In this document: one piece after another, positions 37,442-47,835 of the stretch | Numbering within the stretch: the first letter of the stretch is position 1 | Layout: every line of letters begins with the position of its first letter | Assembly: GCF_900231835.1 (NCBI RefSeq) | Contig: NZ_OCTN01000001.1 | Location: 744,001-808,000 of the forward strand | Length of the DNA: 64,000 nucleotides | Direction of reading: 5' to 3' | Source of the DNA: Pontivivens marinum | GTDB lineage: Bacteria; Pseudomonadota; Alphaproteobacteria; Rhodobacterales; Rhodobacteraceae | The notes under the pieces: generated by a model | What the model was told of the DNA's origin: nothing | Database searches by the model: none | Seen by the model: the letters and a program-made list of their open reading frames with translations, nothing else | Program-made: the position numbers and the translations under genes

Positions 37442-40400
37442 TTAGCCGAATGCGACCAGCAGGTCCTTCGCATCGACCTGACTGCCCGCCGGGGCATGGA
37501 TTGCAGCAACAATTCCGTCACGATCGGCGTGAATCGCTGTCTCCATCTTCATCGCCTCGATGGTCAGCAGCATGTCACCGGCAGACACTTTCTGCCCGAC
37601 CGTCACAGCAACCGACGCGATGACACCCGGCATTGGTGCGGCAACGTGATCTGCATTGCCCAGCTCCGCCTTGGGCCGTTTGGCCACGCTGGCAGCAGCC
37701 TTGCGGTTGGCCATGCGAATCACGCGCGGCTGGCCGTTCAGCTCGAAGAAGACCTTAACGTCGCCATCTTCGTTGGTTTCACCAATGGCCTGTAGGCGCA
37801 CGATCAACGTCTTACCGGGGTCCAGTTCAGGCTGAATTTCCTGACCGGGCTCCATGCCGTAAAAGTAAACGCTGGTCGGCAGGATGCGCACGGGGCCGTA
37901 TTCACGGTGACGGCCCATGTAATCCAGGAACACCTTCGGATACATCAGATAGCCGTTGAGGTCCTCATTATCGATCTCCAGCCCGTCCAGCTGTGCGGAC
38001 AGATCGGCCCGGGTCGCCTCCAGATCAACGGCGGGCAAATGCGCGCCCGGACGTTCCGTCGAACCGGCATCGCCCTTCAGCACCTTGGATTGCAGCGCAA
38101 CAGGCCATCCACCCGGAGGCTGCCCCAGATTGCCGCGCATCATGTCCACAACCGAATCGGGGAAGGCAACATCGACCGCCGGATCCTCAACCTGCGCACG
38201 GCTCAGACCCTGCGACACCATCATCAGCGCCATATCGCCCACAACCTTGGACGATGGCGTCACCTTGACGATATCGCCGAACATCTGGTTCGCATCAGCA
38301 TAGGCCTGTGCGACCTCGTGCCAACGCTCCTCCAACCCCAGCGAACGCGCTTGCGCCTTGAGGTTGGTGAACTGACCGCCCGGCATTTCGTGCAGCCACA
38401 CCTCGGACGAGCCCGATTTCATGGTTGTCTCGAATGCAGCGTATTGGTCGCGCACATCCTCCCAATACTCACTGACACGGCGCAGTGCGCTGCGGTCCAA
38501 TCCGGTTGCGCGGTCGGTATTTTCCAGCGCCTCCACAATCGACCCCAATGGCGGCTGCGAGGTCAGGCCCGAAAACGCATCCATCGCTACATCAACCGCA
38601 TCTACCCCGGCCTCGGCCGCGGCCAGAACCGTCGCGCCCGAAATGCCCGAAGTGTCATGCGTGTGGAAGTGGATCGGCAGACCGACCTCCTCCTTCAGCG
38701 TTTTGACCAAGGCACGCGCCGCAGCAGGCTTCAGCAAGCCCGCCATATCCTTGAGGCCCAGCACATGCGCCCCGCCATCACGCAGCGCCTTACCCATCTC
38801 AACGTAGTATTTCAGGTCGTATTTAGCCCGATCCGCGTCGAGGATATCGCCGGTATAGCAAATCGTGCCTTCGCAGATTTTGCCGCTTTCGATGACGGAA
38901 TCCATCGCGACGCGCATGTTCTCAACCCAGTTCAGGCTGTCAAACACACGGAACACATCGACACCGGAATCAGCCGCCTGCGCGACAAAGCTCTGCACCA
39001 CATTGTCAGGATAGTTGGTATAGCCCACGCCGTTGGACGCGCGCAGCAACATCTGTGTCAGCACGTTCGGCATGGCCGCACGCAGGTCAACCAAGCGCTT
39101 CCACGGGCATTCCTGTAGGAAGCGATAGGCCACATCGAACGTCGCCCCGCCCCAACACTCGACCGAGAACAGGTTGGACAGCTCATGCGCATAGGTCGGC
39201 GCGATGGCGATCATATCGGTGGACCGCATCCGTGTGGCCAGCAACGACTGGTGCCCGTCGCGCATCGTGGTGTCGGTGATCAGCAGTTGCGGCTGCTCCA
39301 GCATCCAGTCGGCCAGCCCCTTTGCGCCACGCGCCTCAAGGATCTGCTTGGTGCCTGCGGGTGGCGCATCCACCGGCTGACGCGGCGCGACCGGCAGCTT
39401 GGCATGGGCAGGCGGTTTTGGCCGACCCTCCACATCAGGATGCCCGTTCACGGTGATATCCGCGATGTAGTTCAGGATTTTCGTCGCCCGATCCTGCCGC
39501 TTCTTGAACTCGAACAGGTCCGGCGTGTTGTCGATAAAGGTCGTGGTGTAGGTATTGTTGAGGAAGGTCTTATGCTTCAGCAGGTTCTCGACAAAGGCGA
39601 TGTTCGTCGCCACACCGCGAATACGGAATTCACGCAGGGACCGGTCCATGCGGGCAATCGCCGCCTCGGGCGTCGGTGCCCATGCGGTCACCTTGACCAG
39701 CAATGAATCGTAGAACCGCGTGATGACAGCACCGGCATAGGCGGTGCCGCCGTCCAGACGGATACCCATACCCGTGGCGGTCCGATACGCAGTGATGCGG
39801 CCATAATCGGGGATGAAGTTGTTCTGCGGGTCCTCGGTGGTGATCCGGCATTGCAGGGCATGACCGTCCAGCTTCACGTCATACTGGCTGGCGCACCCCG
39901 TTGCCTCGGTCAGGCTCTTGCCCTCCGCGATCAGAATTTGGGCGCGCACGATGTCGATACCGGTGACTTCCTCGGTCACGGTATGCTCAACCTGAACGCG
40001 GGGATTTACCTCGATGAAGTAGAATTCACCCGAATCCATATCCATCAGGAATTCGACCGTTCCCGCGCATTCATAGTTCACATGGGCGCAGATTTTGCGG
40101 CCCAACTCACAGATCCGCTCGCGCTGGGTCTCGGAAAGGTAGGGCGCGGGGGCCCGCTCCACGACCTTTTGGTTGCGGCGCTGAACCGAACAATCCCGCT
40201 CGTACAGGTGGTAGATATTGCCCTGATTATCGCCAAGAATCTGAACCTCGACGTGGCGCGCATTGCGCACCAGCTTTTCCAGATAACCCTCACCGTTGCC
40301 GAATGCGGCCTCTGCCTCACGACGGCCAGCAAGGACCATTTCCTCCAGCTCGTCCGGCCCCATGATCGGGCGCATGCCGCGGCCACCACCGCCCCAGCTT

Positions 40401-40885
40401 GCCTTGAGCATGAAGGGATAGCCGACTTCCTCCGCCATGAGGCGAACCTCGTCCATATCCTCGGGCAGAACCTCGGTCGCGGGCACAACGGGCACGCCCG
40501 CCTCCATCGCGACGCGGCGGGCGGATGCCTTGTCGCCCAATTGGCGCATGGTTTTCGCCTTGGGACCGATAAAGGTAATGCCGTTCGCCTCACATGCATC
40601 GACGAATTCGGGGTTTTCCGACAGCAAGCCGTAGCCGGGGTGGATCGCATCCGCGCCCGACAATTTCGCAACCCGAATGATCTCCTCAATGCTCAGATAG
40701 GCCGCTACCGGCCCCAACCCTTCGCCAATGCGGTAGGCTTCGTCCGCCTTGAAACGGTGCAGACCCAGCTTGTCTTCCTCAGCGAAGACAGCAACGGTTT
40801 TCTTTCCCATTTCATTGGCCGCACGCATGATGCGGATGGCGATTTCGCCACGGTTTGCGATGAGGATTTTCGAGAATTCGGGCAT
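37442..40885 (-). CDS. pyc: Pyruvate carboxylase
   Basis: 1147 residues, the full single-chain length. Biotin carboxylase domain first (ILIANRGEIAIRIMRAANEMG, ATP-grasp GGGGRGMRP, FIEVNPRVQVEHTVTEE), then the carboxyltransferase TIM barrel (TDTTMRDGHQSLLATRMR, with the KDMAGLLKP segment), the PYC/OADA domain, and a biotinyl domain with the lysine in IEAMKMETAIHA. It carboxylates pyruvate to oxaloacetate to refill the TCA cycle. The ATG at 40885 follows GGGAGG; a TTG one codon upstream is less likely. It appears to be transcribed alone. Confidence 0.97.
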   Translation of the reverse strand: MPEFSKILIANRGEIAIRIMRAANEMGKKTVAVFAEEDKLGLHRFKADEAYRIGEGLGPVAAYLSIEEIIRVAKLSGADAIHPGYGLLSENPEFVDACEANGITFIGPKAKTMRQLGDKASARRVAMEAGVPVVPATEVLPEDMDEVRLMAEEVGYPFMLKASWGGGGRGMRPIMGPDELEEMVLAGRREAEAAFGNGEGYLEKLVRNARHVEVQILGDNQGNIYHLYERDCSVQRRNQKVVERAPAPYLSETQRERICELGRKICAHVNYECAGTVEFLMDMDSGEFYFIEVNPRVQVEHTVTEEVTGIDIVRAQILIAEGKSLTEATGCASQYDVKLDGHALQCRITTEDPQNNFIPDYGRITAYRTATGMGIRLDGGTAYAGAVITRFYDSLLVKVTAWAPTPEAAIARMDRSLREFRIRGVATNIAFVENLLKHKTFLNNTYTTTFIDNTPDLFEFKKRQDRATKILNYIADITVNGHPDVEGRPKPPAHAKLPVAPRQPVDAPPAGTKQILEARGAKGLADWMLEQPQLLITDTTMRDGHQSLLATRMRSTDMIAIAPTYAHELSNLFSVECWGGATFDVAYRFLQECPWKRLVDLRAAMPNVLTQMLLRASNGVGYTNYPDNVVQSFVAQAADSGVDVFRVFDSLNWVENMRVAMDSVIESGKICEGTICYTGDILDADRAKYDLKYYVEMGKALRDGGAHVLGLKDMAGLLKPAAARALVKTLKEEVGLPIHFHTHDTSGISGATVLAAAEAGVDAVDVAMDAFSGLTSQPPLGSIVEALENTDRATGLDRSALRRVSEYWEDVRDQYAAFETTMKSGSSEVWLHEMPGGQFTNLKAQARSLGLEERWHEVAQAYADANQMFGDIVKVTPSSKVVGDMALMMVSQGLSRAQVEDPAVDVAFPDSVVDMMRGNLGQPPGGWPVALQSKVLKGDAGSTERPGAHLPAVDLEATRADLSAQLDGLEIDNEDLNGYLMYPKVFLDYMGRHREYGPVRILPTSVYFYGMEPGQEIQPELDPGKTLIVRLQAIGETNEDGDVKVFFELNGQPRVIRMANRKAAASVAKRPKAELGNADHVAAPMPGVIASVAVTVGQKVSAGDMLLTIEAMKMETAIHADRDGIVAAIHAPAGSQVDAKDLLVAFG

Positions 40886-41289
40886 CAAGGGCCTCCCGGC
40901 TGGGGGTAGCGCTGACCATTTGTTAGCGAGCGCACAATAATGTCACAATACGCTATACCCCCGAAGACATTGACCTGTCTCCCCCCCTTGGAATTTTGCA
41001 TTGGCACCCGTGCTAAATTTGCCGGTCTTTCCTGTCTGATTGCGACGCCGGTTTTGACGATACTTGGCGTTTAGAAAGTGACGTTACGTCACAACGCAAT
41101 TTGCCAGCGCCGCAAAACCCGCGCATGGCAGCCGGATCAATGCGCTTTAGAACCGCAATCGGGCCTTCTGGAATACCCATTTGGCCACTCCAGCATAGCG
41201 GCCTGGCAGGTCAGGATTCGCGCCTGACAATCCATCGAATTTTAGGAAATTTCCCGGCAATGCCCGTCACAAACTGTTGCCCTAACGCC
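40886..41289. other. 404-bp intergenic region between pyc and gst
   Basis: No convincing gene on either strand. The plus-strand frame from 41101 runs into the 3' end of gst antisense and has no ribosome site or family character. The region should contain the pyc promoter (minus strand) and holds the palindrome at 41078-41092. The segment 41100-41280 has nothing I can name. Confidence 0.5.
41078..41092. promoter_or_regulatory. Perfect palindrome GTGACGT-T-ACGTCAC, candidate operator
   Basis: A 15-bp perfect dyad lies about 190 bases upstream of pyc in an otherwise featureless gap. The symmetry and length fit a dimeric regulator site, and no known Rhodobacterales regulator consensus was recognised with certainty. 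Confidence 0.4.
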
Positions 41290-41895
41290 TCACAGCGTTG
41301 CGGCACGTTCCACAGCACGGCGGAAACCAGCGCGTGCACGGCACCGTTTGCCATAGGCCTGCACGGTCTCGCTTTCGATCTCAAACTTCGCGGCACGCGC
41401 CCATGACAGGCAATGCGCGATAATCAGGTCCGGCACGGTAAAATCGTCACCTGCCAGATAGGGGCCATCCCCCAAGCGCGCCTCTAACCGCTTCATAGCC
41501 AAGGAAAACTCCGCCCGCGCCGTCTCCTTTACCGCCGCCACGCGCAGCTTTTCCGGTAAGGCAAAGCTGTGCTTGGTCGCGGTCCATAGCGACCCATCAA
41601 TCTCATCGCAGGCAAATTGCAGATGGGCATCCTGCTGCCCCCGCGCGATAGTGCCGGCCGGTGCGGTCAGCTTACCCTCACGATCGGCTAGAAACTGGCA
41701 AATCGCCACCGAATCAGTCAGCACCACGTCATCCACGATCAACGCAGGCACCTTGCCCGAGGGGCTGACCCGCAAGATATCAGGGCCATGCGGCTTGGAA
41801 CCCTGCACATCATAATCCAGCTCCAGCTCCTCCAGCATCCACATTACGCGCATGGCACGGGTGGTCGGATGTCCGATCAGGGTCAGTTGGGTCAT
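41290..41895 (-). CDS. Glutathione S-transferase family protein
   Basis: 201 residues. The thioredoxin-like N-domain has the cis-proline and glutathione motif (SGKVPALIVDDVVLTDSVAI) and the start TLIGHPTTRAMRVMWMLEEL, where Thr/Arg replace the usual Ser/Tyr near the active site. The C-terminal helical domain has FTVPDLIIAHCLSW. It may conjugate or reduce hydrophobic electrophiles; no substrate can be named. It is the last gene of the DUF3576-leuS-lptE-holA-gst run, 15 bases after holA. Confidence 0.9.
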   Translation of the reverse strand: MTQLTLIGHPTTRAMRVMWMLEELELDYDVQGSKPHGPDILRVSPSGKVPALIVDDVVLTDSVAICQFLADREGKLTAPAGTIARGQQDAHLQFACDEIDGSLWTATKHSFALPEKLRVAAVKETARAEFSLAMKRLEARLGDGPYLAGDDFTVPDLIIAHCLSWARAAKFEIESETVQAYGKRCRARAGFRRAVERAATL

Positions 41896-41910
41896 GGAAA
41901 TATCCTCAAA

Positions 41911-42933
41911 TCAGCCGCGTGGGCGCATCATCGCAATGCGGATTAAAGCACGTTCCAGCATCGCCTCCTGCGGTGCCTTGCTTGCCGAACGCAACGTCAG
42001 GTCGGCATCGGTCAGCGTGGTCAACGCACGTTCCAGCCTAGGCACACCCCAAGCCCGAATTTGCGCGGCCATCGCATCGCGTCGTAGCCCGAATACCGGT
42101 GGGCGCAAGCGTCCCAACGCATCCTCGGGCCGCCCACCTGCCCCCGCGCCCGCATGTAACTGCCGGAAATGGCGGGTCATGCCGATGCACAATGTCGTCG
42201 GGTTGGTGCCCTGCGCGCGCAACCGCATCATGGCCGGCCCGATCTGCGAAGCCGCGCCATTGGCAACGGCGGCGACCAGCTCATCTACCTCACCATCCGC
42301 GGCCTGCGGGGCCAGCTCCGCGATTTCCAACGTGGTCAGCGGCTCCGCATCGCCCCGTTTATACAGCGATAACTTGTCGAGGAACTGGGCGAAGTCCCCC
42401 TCAGGCATGGTCCGCCCGCGCGCGGTCAGGTCATTCAGTGCCTCACCGGATACGGATAATTCAACCTTGGCAATTGCGGCCTCAATCTCCGCCCGTCCGG
42501 GGGGATCGGAATAGACCGCCAACGCATAGGCATTGCGCGCGCCCTCGAACAATTTCCGCAACGCAGATCGCGCGGTCAATTGCCCGGCGGTAAAGATCAG
42601 AAAGGCATCACCCTCGCGCCAATCCTCCAGTACAGGGGTCAGCATTTTGGCCAGACCGTCTGTGGCATCCTCAACAACAACGGCGCGGGGACCGGGGAAA
42701 AAGCTCTGCGCCTTCATCGCATCGGATAGGCGCGCAGGATCTGATCGCAGGTCGGCGCCGCTCAACCGCTCCAGCCGCATATCCTCAACCCCCTGCGGTC
42801 CAACAACCGTCAGGGCGAGGGCACGGCGGCGTTGCGCAATCCGCTCCGCCTCCGGCCCGAAAATCAGGATGCCCGTGCGCGTCAAATCAGGTCGCGCCAG
42901 AAAGGCAGGGGCATCCCGCGGCCCTAATTTCAT
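41911..42933 (-). CDS. holA: DNA polymerase III delta subunit
   Basis: 340 residues. The clamp-loader subunit that opens the beta clamp. Visible are the N-terminal GILIFGPEAERIAQRR, the FFPGPRAVVVEDATDG block and the alpha-helical C-terminal collar with RAALTTLTDADLTLRS-like character (LERALTTLTDADLTLRS). The sequence diverges from the enterobacterial protein, as is usual in alphaproteobacteria. The ATG overlaps the lptE stop by four bases (ATGA), in the conserved leuS-lptE-holA order, which strengthens the call. Confidence 0.92.
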   Translation of the reverse strand: MKLGPRDAPAFLARPDLTRTGILIFGPEAERIAQRRRALALTVVGPQGVEDMRLERLSGADLRSDPARLSDAMKAQSFFPGPRAVVVEDATDGLAKMLTPVLEDWREGDAFLIFTAGQLTARSALRKLFEGARNAYALAVYSDPPGRAEIEAAIAKVELSVSGEALNDLTARGRTMPEGDFAQFLDKLSLYKRGDAEPLTTLEIAELAPQAADGEVDELVAAVANGAASQIGPAMMRLRAQGTNPTTLCIGMTRHFRQLHAGAGAGGRPEDALGRLRPPVFGLRRDAMAAQIRAWGVPRLERALTTLTDADLTLRSASKAPQEAMLERALIRIAMMRPRG

Positions 42934-43448
42934 TGGGACAGAAGTTCCGCCGCGATCAAAACGCGATCCGCAATCTGTTCCGCCAGATATTCGGCCAAGC
43001 GCCGCTCCGCGTCCTGCTCCGCCTCACGCGCAGCGATGGTGGAGGCATTCAATGCCGAAACCACAGGCGACGGCGCGTTATAGCTGGCATCACCGGACAG
43101 CTCATCGCGCAGAACAGGCTCATCAACACCTGCCTCGCGCAGGGTGATGGCCGCCGTGCCGGACAGATTATAGCGCGTAATGTCATTGGTTTGCGTGATC
43201 GACAGCGCCTCTGATTCCGTGACCAGCGTGACTGACAGCGTCAGCGGCGCATCCGGTTCCGGTGCACCGAATCGCTGCAACAACCGCTCACGCAGGAAAT
43301 AACCGTCGCGCGTGCCCAGACTGGTGACACGCACCTGCCCGCGCAATTGCGACGCCGCCCCGTCCGAGCCGTATAGCGGTTCGAACCCGCACCCTGCGAG
43401 GGGGGCGAGCGCAAGCGTTGCCAGCAGATGTCGCCTAGATAACGACAT
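42930..43448 (-). CDS. lptE: LPS-assembly lipoprotein LptE
   Basis: 172 residues. Lipoprotein signal peptide with lipobox LAGC (Cys20), then CGFEPLYG, a typical start of alphaproteobacterial LptE/RlpB proteins. LptE plugs the LptD barrel in the outer membrane and helps insert lipopolysaccharide. The gene overlaps leuS by 14 bases and holA by four, the same order as in many proteobacteria. The ATG lies inside leuS, so translation is coupled. Confidence 0.92.
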   Translation of the reverse strand: MSLSRRHLLATLALAPLAGCGFEPLYGSDGAASQLRGQVRVTSLGTRDGYFLRERLLQRFGAPEPDAPLTLSVTLVTESEALSITQTNDITRYNLSGTAAITLREAGVDEPVLRDELSGDASYNAPSPVVSALNASTIAAREAEQDAERRLAEYLAEQIADRVLIAAELLSQ

Positions 43449-46014
43449 TCACGATCCTTCCCGGCACAACGATGACCTTTTTAGCGGTGCCACCGTCCAG
43501 CGCCTTGATCACGGCGGGATCAGCCATTGCCAACGCCTCGATGCTGGCCTTGTCCGCGTCCTTGGCGACCGTGATTTCCGAGCGCTTCTTGCCGTTGATC
43601 TGGATCGGCATCAGCACGGTGTCATCCACCAGATAGGCCTGATCCGCGACGGGCCATGGTGCCTCTAGCACCATGCCCTCACCGCCCAGCGTTTCCCACA
43701 TTTCCTCGGCTAGATGCGGCGTCATCGGCTGCATCAAACGGGCCAGAGTCGTCAGCGCATCGCGTTTCGCGCGCACAACATCCGCGCCGCCCTTTGCCTT
43801 GGCAATCGCGTTGGTCAGCTCGTACAGCTTGGCCACGCCCTTGTTAAACGCGAACCCGTCGATGGATGCCGTCAGATCCGCAATCGTGCGGTGCAGGACG
43901 CGGCGCAGTGCAATCGCATCCGGCCCATCAGCGGTTTCGACAGCAGGAACGTCGTCCTCCAGCTCCACCACCAAGCGCCAAACCCGCTGCAAATGTTTCC
44001 ATGCAGCATCGGCACCGGCGGCCGTCCATTCCACATCCCGCTCGGGCGGGCTGTCGGACATGACGAACCAGCGGGCGGTATCCGCGCCATACTGATCGAT
44101 AATATCCAGCGGATTGACCGTGTTTTTCTTGGACTTGGACATCTTGATGACCGGCCCAACATCAACCTCGGTGCCATCCTCCAACCGTGCTGAGTCGCCC
44201 TCACGAATCACATCGCCCGGCTCATGCCAGACATTACGGCCATCTGCGCCCTTGGTCGCATAGGTCTCATGCGTGACCATGCCCTGCGTGAACAGCGCGT
44301 CGAACGGCTCACTGGCCGAAGCAGGCAAATGCCCCGTTTTCTGCATCGCACGGGCAAAGAAGCGCGAATATAGCAGGTGCAGAATCGCGTGTTCGACCCC
44401 GCCAATATACTGGTCCACATTCATCCAGTATTTCGCCGCATCCATATCCGTCGGCGTTGCCGCATCGGGCGCGGTAAAGCGGGCGTAATACCAAGACGAA
44501 TCGACGAAAGTGTCCATCGTGTCGGTTTCACGCTTGGCCGGTTTGCCACAGCACGGGCACGGCACATCGCGCCATGTCGGGTGCCAGTCCAGCGGATTAC
44601 CCGGACGATCAAACGTGACATCCTTGGGCAGCTCAACCGGCAGGTTCTCTTTCTTCTCGGGCACCACACCGCAATCGTCGCAATGAACGACAGGAATCGG
44701 TGTGCCCCAATAACGCTGGCGGCTCAGGCCCCAATCGCGCAGGCGGAACTTGGTCACGCCCTTGCCGATGCCCTGCGCCTCACACAGTTCAATCGCCTGA
44801 TCGACAGCGTCCTGACCGGTCATCGTGCCGGCCTCGCCCAGCGGGCGTATATAATAGACGGCGTCAGTTTTGGGCGGCACGAACGCCTCATTGGCTACGG
44901 GGTCTGCCCCCTCAGCCGCGACAAACACGTCGCGCACTGGCAAATCGTATTTACGCGCAAAGTCCAAATCGCGCTGATCGTGGGCAGGACAGCCGAAAAT
45001 CGCGCCGGTGCCGTATTCCATCAGAACGAAGTTCGCAATCCAGACCGGCAGTTCAACATCCGCATCGAATGGATGCGCAACAGTCAGACCGGTATCAATA
45101 CCGCGCTTCTCCGCCTTTTCCAACGCTTCCTCGGAGGTGCCGGTACGACGGCACTCCTCGTTGAACGCCTTAATATCGTCCCGCTTTTCCTCCAGCGCCT
45201 TGGCCAGCGGATGATCGGGCGAAATCGCGGCAAAGCCTGCGCCCATCAGCGTATCGGGGCGTGTCGTGTACACGTCCAGCGTCTCGAATCCGTCCAGACC
45301 GGACGAGAACTCAAACTCGAACTGCAAACCACGGCTGCGTCCGATCCAGTTCGCCTGCATCAGGCGTACCTTTTCCGGCCACTTGTCCAAGCCGTCGATC
45401 GCGTCCAGCAGATCATCCGCCATGTCCGATATCTTAAAGAACCATTGCGTCAGTTCCTTACGCTCCACCGGTGCGCCGGATCGCCAGCCCTTGCCATCCT
45501 CGACCTGTTCATTGGCCAGAACGGTCATATCCACCGGATCCCAGTTCACCACAGCGTTTTTACGCGTGATCAGTCCGGCCGCCAGCATGTCGATGAACAG
45601 GGCCTGCTGCTGCCCGTAATATTCAGGATCGCAGCTCGCAAATTCGCGGCTCCAATCCAGACTGAACCCCAAACGACCGAATTGCGCCCGCATGGCGGCG
45701 ATATTCTCGTAGGTCCAGTCCCCCGGATGCACGCCCCGCTCCATCGCGGCATTTTCCGCGGGCAGGCCGAATGCGTCCCAGCCCATCGGATGCAGCACCG
45801 CATGGCCCGTCGCCCGCTTATACCGCGCAACCACGTCGCCCATGGTATAATTGCGGACATGGCCCATGTGCAGCTTACCCGATGGATAGGGAAACATCTC
45901 AAGCACATAATATTTCGGGCGATTCGGATCAGCGACCGCCTCGAATACACGGGCGTCGTCCCAGGCCTGCTGCCATTTCGGCTCGGCCACGCGGGCATTA
46001 TAACGTGACATCAT
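43435..46014 (-). CDS. leuS: Leucyl-tRNA synthetase
   Basis: 859 residues. Class I synthetase. The HIGH motif is [15 protein letters not shown] near residue 50, the KMSKS motif is IKMSKSKKN, and the editing domain (CP1) is complete ([30 protein letters not shown]). A zinc-type knuckle CDDC is present (VHCDDCGV) and a second CPCC. Two ATGs (46014, 46011) are possible starts, differing by one residue; the open frame to 46044 lacks family character. The upstream DUF3576 gene is 52 bases away and probably in the same operon. Confidence 0.97.
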   Translation of the reverse strand: MMSRYNARVAEPKWQQAWDDARVFEAVADPNRPKYYVLEMFPYPSGKLHMGHVRNYTMGDVVARYKRATGHAVLHPMGWDAFGLPAENAAMERGVHPGDWTYENIAAMRAQFGRLGFSLDWSREFASCDPEYYGQQQALFIDMLAAGLITRKNAVVNWDPVDMTVLANEQVEDGKGWRSGAPVERKELTQWFFKISDMADDLLDAIDGLDKWPEKVRLMQANWIGRSRGLQFEFEFSSGLDGFETLDVYTTRPDTLMGAGFAAISPDHPLAKALEEKRDDIKAFNEECRRTGTSEEALEKAEKRGIDTGLTVAHPFDADVELPVWIANFVLMEYGTGAIFGCPAHDQRDLDFARKYDLPVRDVFVAAEGADPVANEAFVPPKTDAVYYIRPLGEAGTMTGQDAVDQAIELCEAQGIGKGVTKFRLRDWGLSRQRYWGTPIPVVHCDDCGVVPEKKENLPVELPKDVTFDRPGNPLDWHPTWRDVPCPCCGKPAKRETDTMDTFVDSSWYYARFTAPDAATPTDMDAAKYWMNVDQYIGGVEHAILHLLYSRFFARAMQKTGHLPASASEPFDALFTQGMVTHETYATKGADGRNVWHEPGDVIREGDSARLEDGTEVDVGPVIKMSKSKKNTVNPLDIIDQYGADTARWFVMSDSPPERDVEWTAAGADAAWKHLQRVWRLVVELEDDVPAVETADGPDAIALRRVLHRTIADLTASIDGFAFNKGVAKLYELTNAIAKAKGGADVVRAKRDALTTLARLMQPMTPHLAEEMWETLGGEGMVLEAPWPVADQAYLVDDTVLMPIQINGKKRSEITVAKDADKASIEALAMADPAVIKALDGGTAKKVIVVPGRIVNVVI

Positions 46015-46066
46015 ATTCTTTCGTCTGAAATGCGAGAGGCACAACTATGCCCCCCGCTATATAGGA

Positions 46067-46558
46067 TCAGCCGTTCAAGGCATCTTCGCGGCGCAACTGG
46101 CGTGCGCGCAGCAGGATCGCATCCTCGATCGCACGAACCGTGGTGTCGGACACCGTGCCATCGGTCCACACACCATTGCTGAGCACCTGCCGGTACAGCG
46201 CCAACCGCAGCGAGCTAACGGCCAGTTGATCGGAATCGATCACAGCGGTTGCGCGGAAACGCTCATCCGCCACGCCCTCAGGTGTGCCCCAATCGGTGGT
46301 GATGATTCCCCCGAACGGGTCGGTCGACACCAAAGGCAGGAAGTCCAGCGTGTCCAAGGACGCACGCCACAGGTATTCGTTCACATTCAGGGTTGGCCCC
46401 TGATTGCCAAACAGATCACCGGATAACAGCCGGTTGATGCTAATCCCCTCATCCGCCTCTGCGCGCAGCCGGTCTTCCTCAGGCTGAAGTGAGGTTTCGC
46501 CACAAGACGAAAGGACAGCCGCTACTATAGCAACACTAACAAACAGTTTCGCTGACAT
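46067..46558 (-). CDS. DUF3576 family lipoprotein
   Basis: 163 residues. Signal peptide with lipobox LSSC (Cys about 19). The mature part contains NEYLWRASLDTLDFLPLVSTD and DWGTPEGVADERF, the recognisable DUF3576 core found in alphaproteobacteria beside leuS. Function is unknown; the envelope location and linkage with lptE suggest an outer-membrane role. The ATG at 46558 begins the lipoprotein signal; the open frame to 46639 is unlikely. It is divergent from the porin gene with 241 bases between. Confidence 0.85.
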   Translation of the reverse strand: MSAKLFVSVAIVAAVLSSCGETSLQPEEDRLRAEADEGISINRLLSGDLFGNQGPTLNVNEYLWRASLDTLDFLPLVSTDPFGGIITTDWGTPEGVADERFRATAVIDSDQLAVSSLRLALYRQVLSNGVWTDGTVSDTTVRAIEDAILLRARQLRREDALNG

Positions 46559-46799
46559 CGGTCCGCGCAGCCTCCGTATATATAGGTCCTGTTCCTCATA
46601 TCGGGGGGACTGCGATGCGACAAGGCTTTTGGGCGGCATTGGCCGAGACGGCTACTGTGACATCGAAGCATCAGAAACCCCGATTAGCGATTTTACCCTG
46701 CGAAAGGTTTTGACGAGTCGGGGGTATTTGGCGAGGTTCTCGTCATCCGGCTCACAGGGGTGTGAGTGTCGGTCAATTTTAAACCATGAGGGACTTCCC

Positions 46800-47714
46800 A
46801 TGAAAAACGTGCTTTTCGCCTCCACGGCACTTGTAGCATTCGGCTTCGCGGGCGCTTCGTTCGCTGACGGTCACGCTTCCACCTCCATCACCCTGTCCGG
46901 CTCCGCAGAGCTCGGCTTCACATCGCGCGATGCTGACACTTCCGCTACTGATGACGGCCACATCCAGGTACACAACGACTTCGACCTGACATGGGCACTC
47001 GTCGGCACCACCGATGGCGGCCTCGAGTTCGGCGCATCCGGCGACTGGGACGAAGCTCCTACTGAAGAGAAAGCACACGCTTACATCTCCGGTTCCTTCG
47101 GCACCATCACCATCGGTGACACAGACGGCGCGTTCGACAAAGCAATGATCGAAATCGCTTCCGGTGGTCTGGTTGACGAGACTGACTTCTACGTAAACGG
47201 CAACTCCGGCTTCGACGGCACACAGGATGCTGAAGATCAGGTTGCTCGTTACGACATCGCATTCGGCGGCACCACGCTGTCCGTTTCCTACGAAGACGGC
47301 GATGATTCGGTTGGCTCCGAGAACGTATACGGCATCGGTGCTGCATTCACGTTCGGCACAGTCAGCATGGGTATCGGCTACCAGGAAGCTGGCGATGACG
47401 ATATCGCTGGTATCTCCGCATCGGTTGCTCTGGGTTCCGTTGACCTGACAGCTAACTACTCTGCTGGTGAAACTGGCGGCAACGACATGGACGCATACGG
47501 CGTGTCCGCTGAAATCGCTCTGGGTGCAGGCACTCTGGCAGTCAACTACGACTACGACGAAGTTGACGGTGTTTCCGAGAACACTGGCTACGGCATCTGG
47601 TACTCCATGCCTCTCGGTGGTGGTGCAACCTTCACTGCTGCTGCTGGTACAGACGAAGATATCGCTGGCAACGAAGACACACAGTTCGGTGCAGGCATCG
47701 GCATGTCCTTCTGA
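46800..47714 (+). CDS. Gram-negative porin
   Basis: 304 residues. Signal peptide MKNVLFASTALVAFGFAGASF, mature start ADGHASTSITLSGSAELGF, then alternating hydrophobic/polar beta strands ending in Phe (GAGIGMSF), the outer-membrane barrel targeting signal. It is strongly acidic. GCT and TCC codons are visibly more frequent than in neighbours, as in very highly expressed genes. A GAGGGA box precedes the ATG and a strong terminator follows. It forms a general diffusion channel. Start at 46800; the open frame from 46629 is upstream leader, not protein. Confidence 0.93.
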   Translation: MKNVLFASTALVAFGFAGASFADGHASTSITLSGSAELGFTSRDADTSATDDGHIQVHNDFDLTWALVGTTDGGLEFGASGDWDEAPTEEKAHAYISGSFGTITIGDTDGAFDKAMIEIASGGLVDETDFYVNGNSGFDGTQDAEDQVARYDIAFGGTTLSVSYEDGDDSVGSENVYGIGAAFTFGTVSMGIGYQEAGDDDIAGISASVALGSVDLTANYSAGETGGNDMDAYGVSAEIALGAGTLAVNYDYDEVDGVSENTGYGIWYSMPLGGGATFTAAAGTDEDIAGNEDTQFGAGIGMSF

Positions 47715-47742
47715 TCCTTCCGATCAGAGACTGTTTAGGGAG

Positions 47743-47767
47743 GAGCGGGCCATTGGCCCGCTCTTTT
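47743..47767 (+). terminator. Rho-independent terminator after the porin gene
   Basis: Perfect 9-bp stem GAGCGGGCC / GGCCCGCTC with loop ATT, followed by TTTTCTTTT. It begins 28 bases past the porin stop codon. Confidence 0.93.
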
Positions 47768-47835
47768 CTTTTGTGCAATCCTTCCCCATAACGCTGCACA
47801 GCAGGGCCAGATCCCCGCATAACAGGGAAGCAATC

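Noticed and set aside
41101-41406. A 101-codon plus-strand frame in the pyc-gst gap
   Set aside because: Half of it is antisense to gst; no ribosome site, signal peptide or family motif.
44377-46008. A 543-codon plus-strand frame opposite leuS
   Set aside because: Antisense to intact leuS motifs; no recognisable domain.
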